DNA from: Apoderus coryli
Lineage: Eukaryota > Arthropoda > Insecta > Coleoptera > Attelabidae
Length of the DNA: 64,000 nucleotides
Reading direction: 5' to 3'
Assembly: GCA_911728435.2 (NCBI GenBank)
Contig: OU452206.1
Span: 16,770,297 to 16,834,296 of the forward strand
In this document: positions 45,599 through 57,909 of the stretch, in pieces
Position numbering within the stretch: position 1 is the first letter of the stretch
How the letters are laid out: every line of letters starts with the position of its first letter
Program-made: the position numbers and the translations under genes
Notes under the pieces: generated by a model
What the model was told of the DNA's origin: nothing
Seen by the model: only the letters and a program-made list of their open reading frames with translations
Database searches by the model: none

Positions 45599-46991
45599 AT
45601 GTTTTCTAATTTAAGAAGATGCGTCGTGCGAATATCTACCAATGTATGCAATTATTCACAACAAACAGCTCAGCCATTACGTAGCAAAAAACCAAAATCC
45701 ACGAAAACTTCGGTAGTTAAAATTTTACAATAATTGTGTTACAAGTTTTAATCCAAAATCCATTTAGGTGCAACATTTTACAGACCTAAAACACGTCCGA
45801 GCCATCGGTGGCTCTGGTGGAGATGGTTGCATATCATTTCTAACCTTATGGAGTAACGAAAATGCAGGCCCAGATGGCGGAGACGGAGGCAATGGCGGTC
45901 ACGTTATATTCCAATCTTGCGTGGATATTAAGGATTTAAACCACTTAAGCTCTGTGCTTCGAGCGGATAATGGTGACAAGGGCAAGAACAAAGATTGTAA
46001 TGGCAAAAGCGCCTCTCATAATATTATCAAAGTACCTGTAGGTACAATTATCAGAAATGCTAAGGGCAAAGTAATTGCTGATTTAAACCATGAAGGTTTG
46101 ATGTTCGTAGCAGCTAGAGGAGGCGCTGGAGGAAGAGGAAATCATTTTTTTATTAACGATATCGACCAAGCACCGAAAATCGCGGAGTATGGAGCGGTAG
46201 GAGAGGAGTTGGAGTATGTTGTCGAACTGAAAAGCATGGCTCATATAGGTTTGGTAAGGATCTTTCGATTTTTTATTTTCAATTGTATATTGTTCATTGA
46301 ATTTAGATTGGTTTACCAAATGCTGGTAAAAGCACGTTGTTGAGAGCGATAACTCGAGCAAGGCCTAAAGTTGCACCGTATCCTTTTACTACTTTGAAGC
46401 CCTATGTTGGAATGGTTCAATATGATGATTATGAGCAGATTGCAGGTATTTTTGTAATTTTCTAATGCCCCTAAATTAATTACACATGAAGTAGTTGCGT
46501 TCTCTTCAAATTCAACAAATTTAAATATTCAAAGCGTTGCTCGAAATGACCAAAAGACATTAAGATATTATTATAATTTTCGTTTAACACTTTTACTTAT
46601 TTTAGTTGCCGACTTACCAGGACTCATCTCAGACTCGCATAAAAATCGCGGACTCGGCATTCAATTCCTCAAACACACTGAGCGTTGTATGGCTTTGGTT
46701 TATGTGATAGACACTTCACTACCTGACCCCCACGAGCAACTACATATGTTACAGTACGAATTAGGTCAATTTAGTGAAAGTATGCTGAAATATAAGCCCC
46801 AATTGGTTGTGGCAAATAAAATGGATTTAGAAGAAAGTGCTGGAAACATTGGCGTTCTGAAGGAAAATACGGAATTGCCTGTCATGGAAATAAGCGCGAA
46901 AACTGGGACGAATGTTAAGAAGTTGTTGGAAGAAATTAAGAAGATTTATGATCAAAATATTTGTACGGAAGAAAGTAGTTTTAAAGAATAG
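45599..46991 (+). CDS. MTG2: Mitochondrial ribosome-associated GTPase 2 (Obg family)
   Basis: Four exons: 45599-45712, 45768-46253, 46307-46445 and 46606-46991, all GT-AG, 374 residues. Residues 1-35 are basic and Ser/Thr-rich without acidic residues, a good mitochondrial presequence. Residues about 40-195 are the glycine-rich Obg fold ([27 protein letters not shown]). The GTPase domain has G1 GLPNAGKST (about 202-210), G3 DLPG (249-252), G4 NKMD (317-320) and G5 SAK (about 344). The family helps the mitochondrial large ribosomal subunit mature. An Obg fold plus the LKSMAHIGL linker and FTTLKP switch favour MTG2 over the related GTPBP10. The N terminus starts at the first in-frame ATG, in a short first exon. 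Confident for Obg; slightly less for MTG2 versus GTPBP10. Confidence 0.93.
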
Positions 46992-47002
46992 GATAACCTG
47001 TA

Positions 47003-47008
47003 AATAAA
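47003..47008 (+). terminator. Poly(A) signal of MTG2
   Basis: AATAAA 12 bases after the MTG2 stop, followed by a second AATAAA-like run at about 47012. Confidence 0.6.
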
Positions 47009-47131
47009 AACAATAAATAACCGAAGGAATATTTAGTTTTATTAGGTTATTCTGGTGTTAAAATTTTCATACGCTTTAACATTTGAAGCAAGAAGCACCA
47101 AGAAGAAAACAAGTTAATATTTCATAATAAA

Positions 47132-47137
47132 TTTATT
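47132..47137 (-). terminator. Poly(A) signal of AlaRS
   Basis: TTTATT on plus (AATAAA on minus) about 55 bp past the AlaRS stop. MTG2 and AlaRS therefore end within about 130 bp of each other, tail to tail. Confidence 0.5.
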
Positions 47138-47189
47138 AAATAAAATATTATGGCATAATATAAATGCATAAACACTATCCCACAACAAA

Positions 47190-50100
47190 TTACGACAGTT
47201 TACTTTGAGCAAACTTCTTTGCCAAAGCTAATACCTCATCAACATCAACCGAATATTGCCCACTAGCTTGTGCTGAATCCGGTTTACCGCCACCTTTACC
47301 ACCCAACTTTTGTGCCACAGCTTGCACCCACTCATTAGCCTTCAATCCTTTTGCTATCGCTTCCTTAGGCACTGATGATAGACAAAACACTTTGTTGGAG
47401 TCCGGATCGACAGTCACAAATAACGCAGATGATTGCGGACTTAGACTTCGCACCTGCTTCAGAGCACCGTCTAAAGCTTTGGTATTGTTGAACGCCTTTA
47501 ATTCTTTAACTAATACATCCAGGTTAGGATTTGCTTTAACGAATTCCTTGATTTCATCGACAACTTGGTTTGAGATAGCTGCTTTTGCTGCGCGATCTTT
47601 ATCGTCGAGAGATTTCTTCAATGCTTTCAACTCGTTTCTGATATCTTCTTTCTTCCAATATGGTATGGTGGCTTGTGAGACTTCGTCAGTTAGTTCGACG
47701 ATCTTTTTAACGTTTTGTTTAGAGTTTTGTAGGTCTTTGTCGGAATCGATGTCAGATTTCAGTTCGTTCAGTCTGTAAACAAAAGTTATCAATTAAGGCA
47801 GATCTGGTACGACGAAGAATTCCTTAAAACACATACCTGTTTTCTAGCAGTTCGTTCTTCTTTAACGCTTTTGTAGCCTCGGGACCAGTCAAAGCCACAA
47901 TCCTTCTAATACCTTTAGCTATCGCCTCTTCGCTGCTTATCACAAAGTCACCAATATGCCCAGCATATTTCAAATGTGTACCACCACAGAATTCTATTGA
48001 AGTATCATCACCTGCTGGTCCGAAAGGATCTCTCTCTAAATCCTCCACTGGTATACCCACAGAAACAATCCTTACTGGATCTGGATAAGTTTCCTCGAAG
48101 ACAGCACGAAGTCCACGTACAGTTTTTGCAACAGACAGACTGGATTCTTTAGCGTAAACTGGGTCATTTTTCTTGATCATTTCTTTCGATGCTAGTTCAG
48201 TCTTTTTGACTTGATCTGCAGTTAAGGCGCCTTTGTTGGTGAAATCAAATCTAAAAAACAGAATAATTATTATAGTCTTTAGTTAATTAATCTGTTGGTA
48301 TTCAGAATTACCTTAATCTGTCTGGTGCAACAAGGGAACCTCGCTGATCAGCTTCAGTGCCTAAAACTTTGCGTAAAGCATAGTTCAAGACGTGCGTGCC
48401 TGTGTGATTGTTCATAACCAGTTTTCTTCTAGACTCGTCAATGTGCAGATTGACTTTGTCGCCTACAAGAAAAATATAAATTATAAGTAGGTCGTGGTTT
48501 GAAGGCTTGCGCTTCTAGTATGTTGTACTAGGTAGTCGGAAGCTGTGGTGGATACGGTGAGTTTTTATTTAATTTACCTTTTTTCAGGGTTCCTTCGATG
48601 TTGCCAATGTGCACAATGTATCCACCGCGGACTTGGACGTTTTTGACAGAAAATTCAACGCTGTCATCATCAGCCTTCACAATATAACCTATAAAACAGA
48701 ATAATACAAAGTCAAAATCAATACATTTCCGCTTATTTCCATTAACTGACCCGTATCGTTGATTTGACCACCTTGTTCAGCATAAAAATTCGTCTTATCC
48801 AGCAGAACACCACACTCTTGCCCTGTTGTCACCTCATCCACAAAACTTTTATTATACCTAAGCGCAATCACACTTGCTTCGCATGTTTTAAACTTGTATT
48901 CAGCGTCAATCCTATTATCAGCTTCATAATCATATTTGGGAGAGTCATTAGTTGGTGGTACACCCAAATTTTGCAATTCAGTAATTGAATGAACGTCAAG
49001 ATTAATGGTATCTGCTACTCCGGTACCTTTACCCTAGAACGGTATCATTTTATAACTACCGCAAAATTGCTTCAACCAAGTTACCTGCGATATTAGTTGC
49101 GCCTGTTTCTTAGCTTCTTCATAAGCCACCATATCGACTTCTAGTCCCTTTTCCTCAGCCATCAGCGATGTGAGATCCACAGGGAATCCGTAAGTATCAT
49201 ACAGACGCCAAGCGACATCGCCTGGGAGTTGTTTTGAATCGCCCAGTTTGGAAATCGTTCTAAACAATTAATAGTCGCGAATTTATTTAGTTATTCACGG
49301 ACAAAGTCCAATACAAAAGCACAAATGATACATATTCTAACTTAGATCTAACCAAAGAGAAATACAGTGACTTTAGACAATTGATGTTCCGAAATTTAGA
49401 TGTGGTTCTTAGGAGAAAACCCAAAGAACGAAGTGCACTCTGTGTGAATTCCTCTATGTGCTGATCAAAAGATAACCTACTGTCAACCAATACACCAAGA
49501 TCCCTAGTTTCGTGTGCCAATTCCAGAGCAGCACCCGCGAGCATATATTCAAAATGAACAGGGAACTGTCGCTTAGAAAAAGTCATCACTCTGCACTTGT
49601 TAACGTTAAGAGGCAATTTGTTGATCAGACACCAATTCTGCAGTTCCGCTAAGTCTTCCTGTAATTGCAGACAGTCAGATTCATGACATATTACCCGATA
49701 CAACTTAAAATCATCTGCAAATAACAAGAATTTGCTAGTCAAATTCAACCCCATATCATTAACAAATATGGAGAAAATTAAAGGAGCCAAGTTACTCCCC
49801 TGCGGCGCGCCACTGGTTGCCGAAAATTCCACAGACCTTCATCCATTATACTCTACAAGGAGCCTAGGCCTAGGTAGGATCTGAAAAAGCGCAACAAATC
49901 TGTGTGAAAGCCAATGTTGCTCATCTTTTGCAGAACAATCGTGTGATCCAGCTTGTCAAAGCCCTTCGTGAAATCTGTATAGATTATGTCAACTTGTAGT
50001 CCTTGTCCTACAATGGGGTAAACAGTTTGGAAAAATTCTGCAAGATTCGATATCGTTGACCGTTTTTAATTTGTTCAAATATTTTCTCATGGAGTATTTT

Positions 50101-53100
50101 CTCAAAAACCTTCGAAAAGCTGGACAATATTGATATAGGCCTGTAATTGACTACTTTACTGGTGTCACCCGACTTAAGTACCGGGCATATCCGTGCGGAT
50201 TTCCATACCCGGGGAAAAGTGCAAGATTCCAAGGATTTGTTGTATAAAATAACTAAAGGCTCAGTAAATACATGAGCACAATCCTTTAGTAAAAATGCTG
50301 GCACATTGTCCAAACCGGACGTCAGTTTTGGTTTTAATTATTTTAATGCCTTTAACACGTGATTTGAGTCAACAGAACCTGCATAACATGTAAACATAAT
50401 AAAAACGCAATCACAATTACAATATAACAACCGCAATCATAACTACAAGAAGCCAAAAAATAACTGCAAAAGGGGTTAGAAGGCAGTAAAACTGATTTTA
50501 ATATTCTAACCCGTACGAAATAATTAACAATTTATATTACAACATCTACAACAATTCCCGATAACTTACAATTAACTAAATCAATTTGAACTGCAATGAA
50601 TGCAAAGAAAGAAAAACAACAAAAATAAAATAAAATTCGAAATCATAACCACTACACAATATGAAAATTAAACTAAATTTAATAGTTTTCTTCTAAGAAG
50701 TACACGCAATGTGAAATGTGTTATTTTATGTCTTAAAATTGTGAGGAATTCCATTGTAGATGCTATAAACGTTAAAGGAAAATGATCACTCGAATAACAA
50801 GGAAACTGGTCACAAAGCAGTTGTGAAAATCTGTTATGAAATGTCGCTTCCTCGGGATCCCACTTCAAGGGCCCCAGGAACTCGTTAGCAGGAGAGAAAA
50901 AGTCTAGTTCCAGGCTTGAACATTGATTGGCCAGACGACATGCCCTAGGAATAACGCTCCCCCTGGCATAATTCACCCTCAGTGATTTTCAACTAAGGTG
51001 TCAAAGAAACCGCTTAATGATAAATTATAGCAAGACAGTCCCTTTGAACTTCAGCGGAAGGAAAATATTAAATTTTAACGCTACAATTGAGGGCATCAGA
51101 CAAGAAGTCCGTGAACTCGTAAACAAATTAATGATCATATCATAAATTATAAGACACTAAAATTGTTCCTACCTGTTAAGAAGGTTTCTTCCCCTGGACA
51201 ACGTCTTCAAGAATTGCTCCTCCTCTTCATTGATGATATTGATAACACTTTGAGGATCCTTACGAATTTCAGGGAATGTATCACCCAAAATCTCTACTAC
51301 ATTATGAATTAACGTGGAAAAGAATCCTGGTTTAGCGTTCAGCTTTTCCGTGGCATAACGAACAGCCCTTCTTAATATTCTTCTTAATACATATCTGGAA
51401 AAAGTCATAAAATAATATTGTTTGCTATACTGTCGGGAGTCATTTGATGGTATGGACTTGATTTCGGTAGGTTCTTTACGCGAGGATGACATAATGATGG
51501 GACTGAAAAAACTGAAACCAAAGGTATTATTCTTACCCCCTGCCTGTATTGTCAGGATGTCCACCATCTGACAAAGCTATAGTTAGCGTTCTTGCGTGAT
51601 CTGCTAACACCCTGTATGCCATATCAATACTTTTTTCATCTTCGGTGCCAACGCGGCCTTGGTATTTTGGAGCGCCAGTACCCTTTTCTATTGCCTCGAA
51701 AATCGGCATAAACAGATCTGTGTCATAATTCGACCTAAAGAAAGTGAAGGAAAGTTAGTTAATTGATGCTAATAGATTTATTTAATACACTAAAAGATCT
51801 CAACAAGGGACTTCCTCATCATTTAATTTTGGTCGTATGGAAATTGTGCAATTTTGTAATCGTCTGTGTATATTTTCAGTTTCTGCAAGACGTACGTAAC
51901 TGGATAACTTGTACATTGTACGCCGTTTAGAAGAAATATAAAATAAAACCAGAATTAAATGGAGAACAGATAGAGCACCGTTGAAATTGGCGATTTTCAG
52001 TATCTACTAGTCGATGCCAATAGTCCAAGATAACAGTGGAAGATGTGCAAAATATCTCCAACTATACGGTAAAGAATGACAATTATACAAGCAAACTACG
52101 AATTTCTTCGCCATTACGGGGGAGTATTAATTGAAAATGTATCAAAAAAAGTCCTATACCTTTTATCCTGCATAACAGATACCAAACGTTCTAAACCCAA
52201 ACCACAATCGATATGTTTTTTGGGTAATGGTTTCAAACTGCCATCAGATTCTCGATTAAACTGTATAAACACAAGATTCCAGATTTCCAAAACGTCTGGA
52301 TCATCCATATTCACCAGATGCGGTACATCGCGACCTACGAATAATCAACACTATTGCGTCCACAGATCTAGGAAGTTTCTAGATCTGTGATTGCGTCACT
52401 ATTCAAAATAGTAAACAAACCGTGTACCTACCTCCAATCCGGTCAAAATGTAATTCGGAACATGGTCCACAAGGACCGGTTTCACCCATTTCCCAAAAGT
52501 TGTCTTTCAATGAACCGGGGATAACGTGAGAGGGTGCGACGCCTAGATCTAACCAGAACTTCAAAGAAAAAGAACAGGTATTTAGTTTGATTGATAATTT
52601 TTGAATTCATTTTTAACCTTACCTGTTTACATTCATCATCAGGTTCTAATCCAGATTTTTTGTCTCCTCCAAAATATGTCACATATAAACGATCTTTGGA
52701 TAGTTTTAAATCAACAGTTAAAAACTCCCAGGCCCAACTGCACATCTAGAAATTAACATATACCTATACTTACAAAAAAATCCTACCTTTAACCCCGGTT
52801 ACCGACTTCTTTCTTGAAATAGTCCCCAAAAGACCAATTCCCCATCATTTCAAAAAACGTATGATGGTACACATCCTTGCCAACGTCATCTAGGTCGTTA
52901 TGTTTACCACCAGCCCTAATGCACTTCTGCGTATTCACAGCCCTTGTAAGTTTCGCCATATCACTGTTGGGTTCCACAGTGCCCAGAAATATGGGCTTGT
53001 ACTGGTTCATACCGGCATTAGCGAACAACAGTGTGGGATCATCCAAAGGTATTGTAGATGAGGAATGAACGTAGTCGTGCCCGCGTTGCTTGAAGAAGTT

Positions 53101-53145
53101 GATATATGCATCGCGAACTTCTTTTGCAGTCGTTGGTACAGTCAT
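47190..53145 (-). CDS. AlaRS: Alanyl-tRNA synthetase, cytoplasmic
   Basis: Twelve exons (minus): 53145-52807, 52745-52623, 52558-52432, 52334-52160, 51734-51537, 51394-51173, 49259-49085, 49033-48751, 48688-48578, 48462-48312, 48250-47837 and 47772-47190. The exons sum to 2901 nt in one frame, 966 residues, matching the usual animal length. It joins alanine to tRNA-Ala in the cytosol. Class II motifs: [11 protein letters not shown], the NWSFGDYFK region and GLGLERL (about residue 245). The editing domain has HTGTH (604-608) and CGGTH (Cys 723, His 727), both complete. The C-terminal part (772-966) is the C-Ala region, ending [12 protein letters not shown] then KKFAQSKLS. All introns are under 420 bp except intron 6 (51172-49260), which holds LINE pieces. 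Intron 1 uses a weak donor (GTCGGT). No lesion seen. Head-to-head with COPS9. Confidence 0.96.
49270..50400 (-). pseudogene. LINE reverse transcriptase core in AlaRS intron 6
   Basis: The minus strand reads [40 protein letters not shown], then (49832-49287) [33 protein letters not shown] (palm) and [15 protein letters not shown]. Residues near LAP replace the usual LGP. It ends abruptly after LEYVSF without the C-terminal tail. A frame break lies near 49840-50010. Same orientation as AlaRS, wholly intronic, 10-30 bp from the exon 7 acceptor. Confidence 0.88.
50401..50990 (-). pseudogene. LINE C-terminal end and 3' UTR in AlaRS intron 6
   Basis: 50976-50668 (minus) reads [20 protein letters not shown] then a FLGPLK and HFPLTF segment, the tail normally found after the reverse transcriptase core. 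50400-50660 looks like its 3' UTR. On the minus strand it comes before the core piece at 49270-50400, i.e. in reversed order for one element, so it is a second insertion or a rearrangement. Confidence 0.6.
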
Positions 53146-53999
53146 TTTGTTAATATACTACAAAGTGTTAAAATTTTGATTGAAAGAAACTGTTAGTTTG
53201 TACTTTGAAACATATGGATGCTAAATAAACTTGCTCTAGTTATGAGGTCAAAGTGAGAGTAAAATAGAAAAAATATATGATTCAGCTTTCAGTTCAACCA
53301 ACACATAGATTGCATCATTTAAATATGTAAAATAGGTAGCATGATATACCTTAACAGTTTTTAGTAATGTTTAATCTAACATCAACATTAACTAGAATTA
53401 TTGCGCACCTTTACTTGTACTTTAAATTTAAAAAAGTAATACACAATATGTTATAAATACAAATAAATTTGAATGCACAATAATTGCACAATTGCTATTG
53501 CCCAAATTGTGAAAAAAAATTTGAGGTTAGAAATGGTTTTAATTATGGCTCCTCATCATCCCTAGTCTGACTATCACGCAAACTAACTATTCTGAAGTTG
53601 GCAAAAAAATTTTTCAAACGCTTTTAAATATAATATCAAATTTTAACATAATCATTGTCTTTATCCAGTATAAACATTATTCTATAGTCTTTATAAATAC
53701 CTTATAAGGACAATAGTAATAACATTGTCTTTATAAAGAGCATTGTCTTTAAAGACAATGTAAAGAGTTTATAGTTTATGATAAGATACGAGAAATATGC
53801 ATGATATAAACGTAGTCATACAGTCATACCAATATATTTTTTGTAAAGGCTAAAAAAAAATTTTGTTCACCCAATATCGAGTGCAAGTTATCGATGTTTT
53901 TCAACAATCGATATATATTGCGAATCCCTAACGCAACCATAACCCTTTAAAATTTTGTATTTGGTGTAAACAAGTTTATACAAAATTAATTCAAATAAC
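53146..53999. promoter_or_regulatory. Divergent promoter region AlaRS / COPS9, with CATTGTCTTTATAAAG repeats
   Basis: 853 bp between opposite ATGs. 53640-53765 contains several direct and inverted copies of ATTGTCTTTATA (for instance GCATTGTCTTTAAAGACAATG, a perfect palindrome at about 53742-53762). No ORF. Confidence 0.4.
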
Positions 54000-54386
54000 A
54001 TGAAACCTGCCATTGCTGCTGATGAAATGTTCCCTGAGGGCGCAGGGCCATACATGGAATTAGATGAGGTAATGTGCTATAGTTATAATAGTATGTACCT
54101 GTAGTAAATTGGTATGCAATGTTTTTAAGGCTAGTGGTGCTTCAGGATTACTGATGGATTTGACTGCTAACGAAAAGGCAGTTCATGCAGATTTTTTCAA
54201 TAGTAAGTAATTTACGTTGAACATTAGAGAGTATGCCGTCCGACTTATCTAAATAAGGTGGTGGTACTTTTGAGCACTAATGAATAAAAGTTTAAACTTT
54301 TCTTAAAACCAAGTTTTTATTACTATTTATTATTTTTATTTTTCACAGATTTTGAAGACTTATACGACGATGAGGATTTGCAGTAA
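54000..54386 (+). CDS. COPS9: COP9 signalosome complex subunit 9 (CSNAP)
   Basis: Three exons: 54000-54068, 54130-54202 and 54349-54386, GT-AG, 59 residues. The whole small protein is conserved: [21 protein letters not shown] (N-terminal), [17 protein letters not shown] (middle) and a C-terminal [11 protein letters not shown] acidic tail with Phe and two Asp clusters. This is the ninth, intrinsically disordered subunit of the COP9 signalosome, which removes NEDD8 from cullins. It is easily missed because each exon is under 75 bp. A poly(A) signal AATAAA lies at 54425-54430. Confidence 0.96.
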
Positions 54387-54424
54387 AAAAAGCAAGTTAC
54401 CGTATTGTATATAAACAACTGTTA

Positions 54425-54430
54425 AATAAA
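54425..54430 (+). terminator. Poly(A) signal of COPS9
   Basis: AATAAA 39 bases after the COPS9 stop. Confidence 0.65.
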
Positions 54431-54839
54431 ACAATTGTCACAAGATTTATGAGTTATTTATTAAACAAAACTTAAATTTGCAATAAAAGTATTAGTTTTA
54501 CCCTATTTACTAAAGGTACCAAAAATTTTTCATTTTTTTTCTCTTGTGATCACAGATCGAAAATGTTTTTACTTTATCCTATAATCTATTTTCGTATTAT
54601 TCTTAGGTAATATTGTACTACTTTGTATTACAGTGAAAGTCATATATAACGACGAAATATTACATCCCGAATTTGTCTACATAAAAGACCGTATGAAATG
54701 AAGTCGCTTATAGTGTCTTATTAAGGACAAAGACCTAATTGCTCTATACATTGTATATTTCACGACCGAATATAACGTCGCGAAAGTGATTTTTCAATTT
54801 CAAACGTGATTATTGTTGGGCACCCTTTTACGTTTGCTC

Positions 54840-55800
54840 TCTGTAATAAGTTCGTGAGTAGGTGTCAATTTTGAGTACAAATAAACGAAAAGTGAAGAAG
54901 CAAAAAATCTCACTCAACAATTTCGACAAAATGGAAAAATCGTCACAAAATAAGATCAGGTTTTAATAGCAGCTGAAGCGTCCTGAAAATGAAGACATTG
55001 ATATCAAGTGGTTTAAAATACAGAGAAATCGTGGAATTCCTTTAACTAGCACGTTATTACGAGCAAAGGCAGAAGATTTCAATAAAATCATTGGCAAACA
55101 AGAGTACAAATGTTCTGAGAGCTGGATCAAACGTTTTTCGTCAACGATATAACATTGTCTGTGGAAACATTTCAGGTGAAGCACGGAGTGTGTAGCGGGC
55201 ATGTGACTGACGACTGGCTAGAGGTTTGGCCTATTTTACGTAAAGACTTTGCCGATGATGAAAAGAAAGGGCTTTTCTTCAAAATGTTACCAGAGAAGAC
55301 ATTTAAAGGATAAACTGTTAGAGCAAAGAAGATTTCCAAAGAATTACTTTACGGGATCTGTAAAAACTGTTACTTATCAAGAAATCCTCGTTGTTTGTAC
55401 CAAATCTGTCTTGTATAAAGTTAAGTTTTTTATCTCCAAATACGACATCGGCAAGCTATAAATGCTAAGGCAAGCAGATGAACACAAGGACGGCGAATTT
55501 AAATGCAATTCTTTTAATGCTATATGATTAGGTAGGAAGTAAGGTCTGGGAAATGGTGTCGCAGAAAACTATTGCCAATTTACCACCAATTTGACTGATT
55601 AGCATTTATTTATGACGAAGCAGAATAAAGAAGTTGACAAAATGTTTGCCGTTAATCAATGGCAACAATTTATACATTTAGACAATAATATGTCGATCTA
55701 TAATCTACCCACTGACGAAGAAATTTGTGATGAAATAGTTGCCCCCAAACAAAGTAGAAGAGACGGAAGATTAGACGACGTTGCTGGGCAACTAGTGGGA
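54840..55800 (+). pseudogene. Tigger/jerky-like transposase relic
   Basis: It reads, in several frames, the CENP-B DNA-binding domain of pogo/Tigger transposases and the DDE start (a DETGLFF-like block lost to a gap before GLFFKML). Near 55612-55800 a frame reads EVDKMFAVNQWQQFIHLDN and PTDEEICDEIV, which fits the C-terminal domain. Function lost. Confidence 0.7.
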
Positions 55801-55814
55801 AATATTTAAAAAAG

Positions 55815-56085
55815 CCCCTGTAAATTTCCTGGTAATGACAAAAGTAGCATCGGTTATGAAAAACCACCATAGCAACGCCGACAATACAACTAACCCAAAT
55901 TGACAGTTATTAATAGTAATAAATTATTTCGCTAATTTCGACGATTTCAAAGCTATTTATATAATGAAAAACAGTGATAGTGATTATAATTAAACACCAC
56001 CTAGTCCATTTAATACTATTAACTCACCGTATTTAGGCTAACGCCAACAGGGCGAGTATAGGTAAGTTTCGAAAAACAGGAAAAG
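55815..56085 (-). repeat. Inverted copy of the Penelope 3' non-coding sequence
   Basis: The reverse complement matches about 17905-18160 in order: GTTTTTCGAAACTTACC, AATACGGT, CTAGGTGGTGTTTAA, TATCACTGTTTTTCAT and CGGCGTTGCTATGGTG, up to CTTTTGTCATTACCAGG. The two copies have diverged. Confidence 0.75.
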
Positions 56086-56270
56086 TATAGTGTGAAACTC
56101 ACACGAAATGACCATTTCCTACTCGTATGATTTGCAGCGATCATACTCTTAGAAAATGTATGTCATTTCTTTCATGTTCGTTGCACAATATCCTACCTGA
56201 TGTAACTTCCGTCGCTTACAACGACTTCATTTTCTCGGTCCCGTATGCGCCGTCATAGGCGACTTTCACT

Positions 56271-57716
56271 TAAAAAAAAAAACAATTAAACTTCTTAACT
56301 GGTAAAAGTCGTTTCTTCATTCACATAATGTATATTACAAAATTAAAATTAATCATACTGGGTATAATTGCTATATATAATATGTATTTAAGGTAATATA
56401 ATTTGTTGCTTATCTTTTTCCACAATTTCTAATGACTTGGTGAAGAAATTCATAGGATTCATATTATATTGAACGGTACCACAAGATCTTTGAATATAAA
56501 TTTACTTCTGTAAATATCACAATAACTGAAACACTAAAGTTTTTAGTCTAGTGCATTATATAAATACTATGAACTTCATGAGAACCTGATTTACTCTTTG
56601 TGTGTGTGTGTGTCAGGTTTTTCACAACATTTTAATACAAATTTAGATAATCCTCAAAAAGCAATGCAGATTATTTCATTATTATCGTGGCATATTTTTG
56701 TATAAAACAAAGAGACTAATTGGTATGAATATGCTATTATCCCCACTCATATATCATCTGATTTGACAGTCCATGAATTTATGTTTGTTCCAACCAGAGA
56801 CATTTTGAAGCGCTAATTTTGTTTTCATTTAATGTTCGCGTTAACAAATTTTGAATATCCTAAAATATTTATCAATAAATATGTTTGAATTTCTCATATG
56901 TTATATCTGTTAGATTACGCTTACCACTCTCAATATTTTTAATTTGTAAAACTAGGCATGGGTTCCAGCCTGCCACTTTAGTAGGTTTCACGCTTCAAAA
57001 TGGTGGACGCATGGTGAAACAATTCGCGCAGGTTGATGTGCATTGTCCCCTCTTCATGTCTATGGTTCCAACATGTCACAGAATTGTCATTGTGGAACAA
57101 TAGAAACTTTAGATACTAGATAAGTATGCTTAGTGTGTTATACATATCAATAACGTATGCATTGTTTGAAGCCATCTTTTTGTAAAACTGAGTAAAAATT
57201 TCGATTCATTTTATTTTCAATAAAGAGTTTAAAATGTTGTGAAACACAACATGTTAAGGCAGAACTTAAAAACTAATCTCTATATACAAAAATATATTCT
57301 CGGTGTATAACAATGATTTTATTTCAGTGTAGATATTTAATATTTTGTTATTATTTCATATTTAAACTAGGTATATATACAATTTTTATACAGATCAAAA
57401 TTAATCAAAAACATTCATTCATAAGAATAATGATTAAAATGTTAATTGGTCCAATATGTACCAAAAACATGAATTTATTACTTGATCTTTTATTTTATTT
57501 CTTGTATAAATAATCTAAAAGATTCACATTGTTTTTTTATAATTTTGTAATTGGTGAAAAACTACTAAAAATAAATGTAAAGAAACAATTATATATAATA
57601 AATATATATTTTTTTTAAATAATATTTGTTTTCTTTTTAATACATGTATTTCTATTCTGAATTCGGATTAACCTTTTGAATTATTTGAACATGTTTAGCT
57701 TTATAAGGGCGGCCGG
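56271..57716. other. AT-rich intergenic sequence
   Basis: A (GT)n run at about 56598-56613. Short ORFs such as 56885-57103 and 57313-57513 have no motif. Nothing recognised. Confidence 0.45.
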
Positions 57717-57909
57717 ACTTTTCCTACTATCAGATCCGACTGTCTGAAACGATCTCGAATCAGACAACTACTGCACACTGCCACTGCCGACAAAATAGTT
57801 TAGATTCCATTGGACTCATCAGGGTAGCAGCAGCGTTCTTCTTCGTGTTGTACAACAGCATAAAACAAATAGAAATTGGACGACAGAGAGTTATTGGCGT
57901 TAAATATAC

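Larger units (their letters stand above)
54631..56270 (+). mobile_element. pogo/Tigger-type element, broken, with a nested Penelope fragment
   Basis: CAGTGAAAGTC at 54631 (after TA) is inverted as GACTTTCACT at 56270 (before TA). Inside, the forward strand has CENP-B/jerky-like transposase pieces: an N-terminal KRKVKKQKISLNNFDK, a RAKAEDFNK..ESWIKRFRQRYNI helix-turn-helix near 55070-55155, and a GLFFKMLPEKTF piece near 55268. Many stops. 55815-56085 is a foreign insert. The TIR match is short and one end lacks a base, so boundaries are approximate. Confidence 0.75.

Noticed and set aside
47392..47778. 128-residue plus-strand ORF
   Set aside because: Exactly antisense to AlaRS exon 12; codon structure and motifs belong to the minus strand.
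52076..52390. 104-residue plus ORF
   Set aside because: Antisense to AlaRS exon 4 and the adjoining intron.
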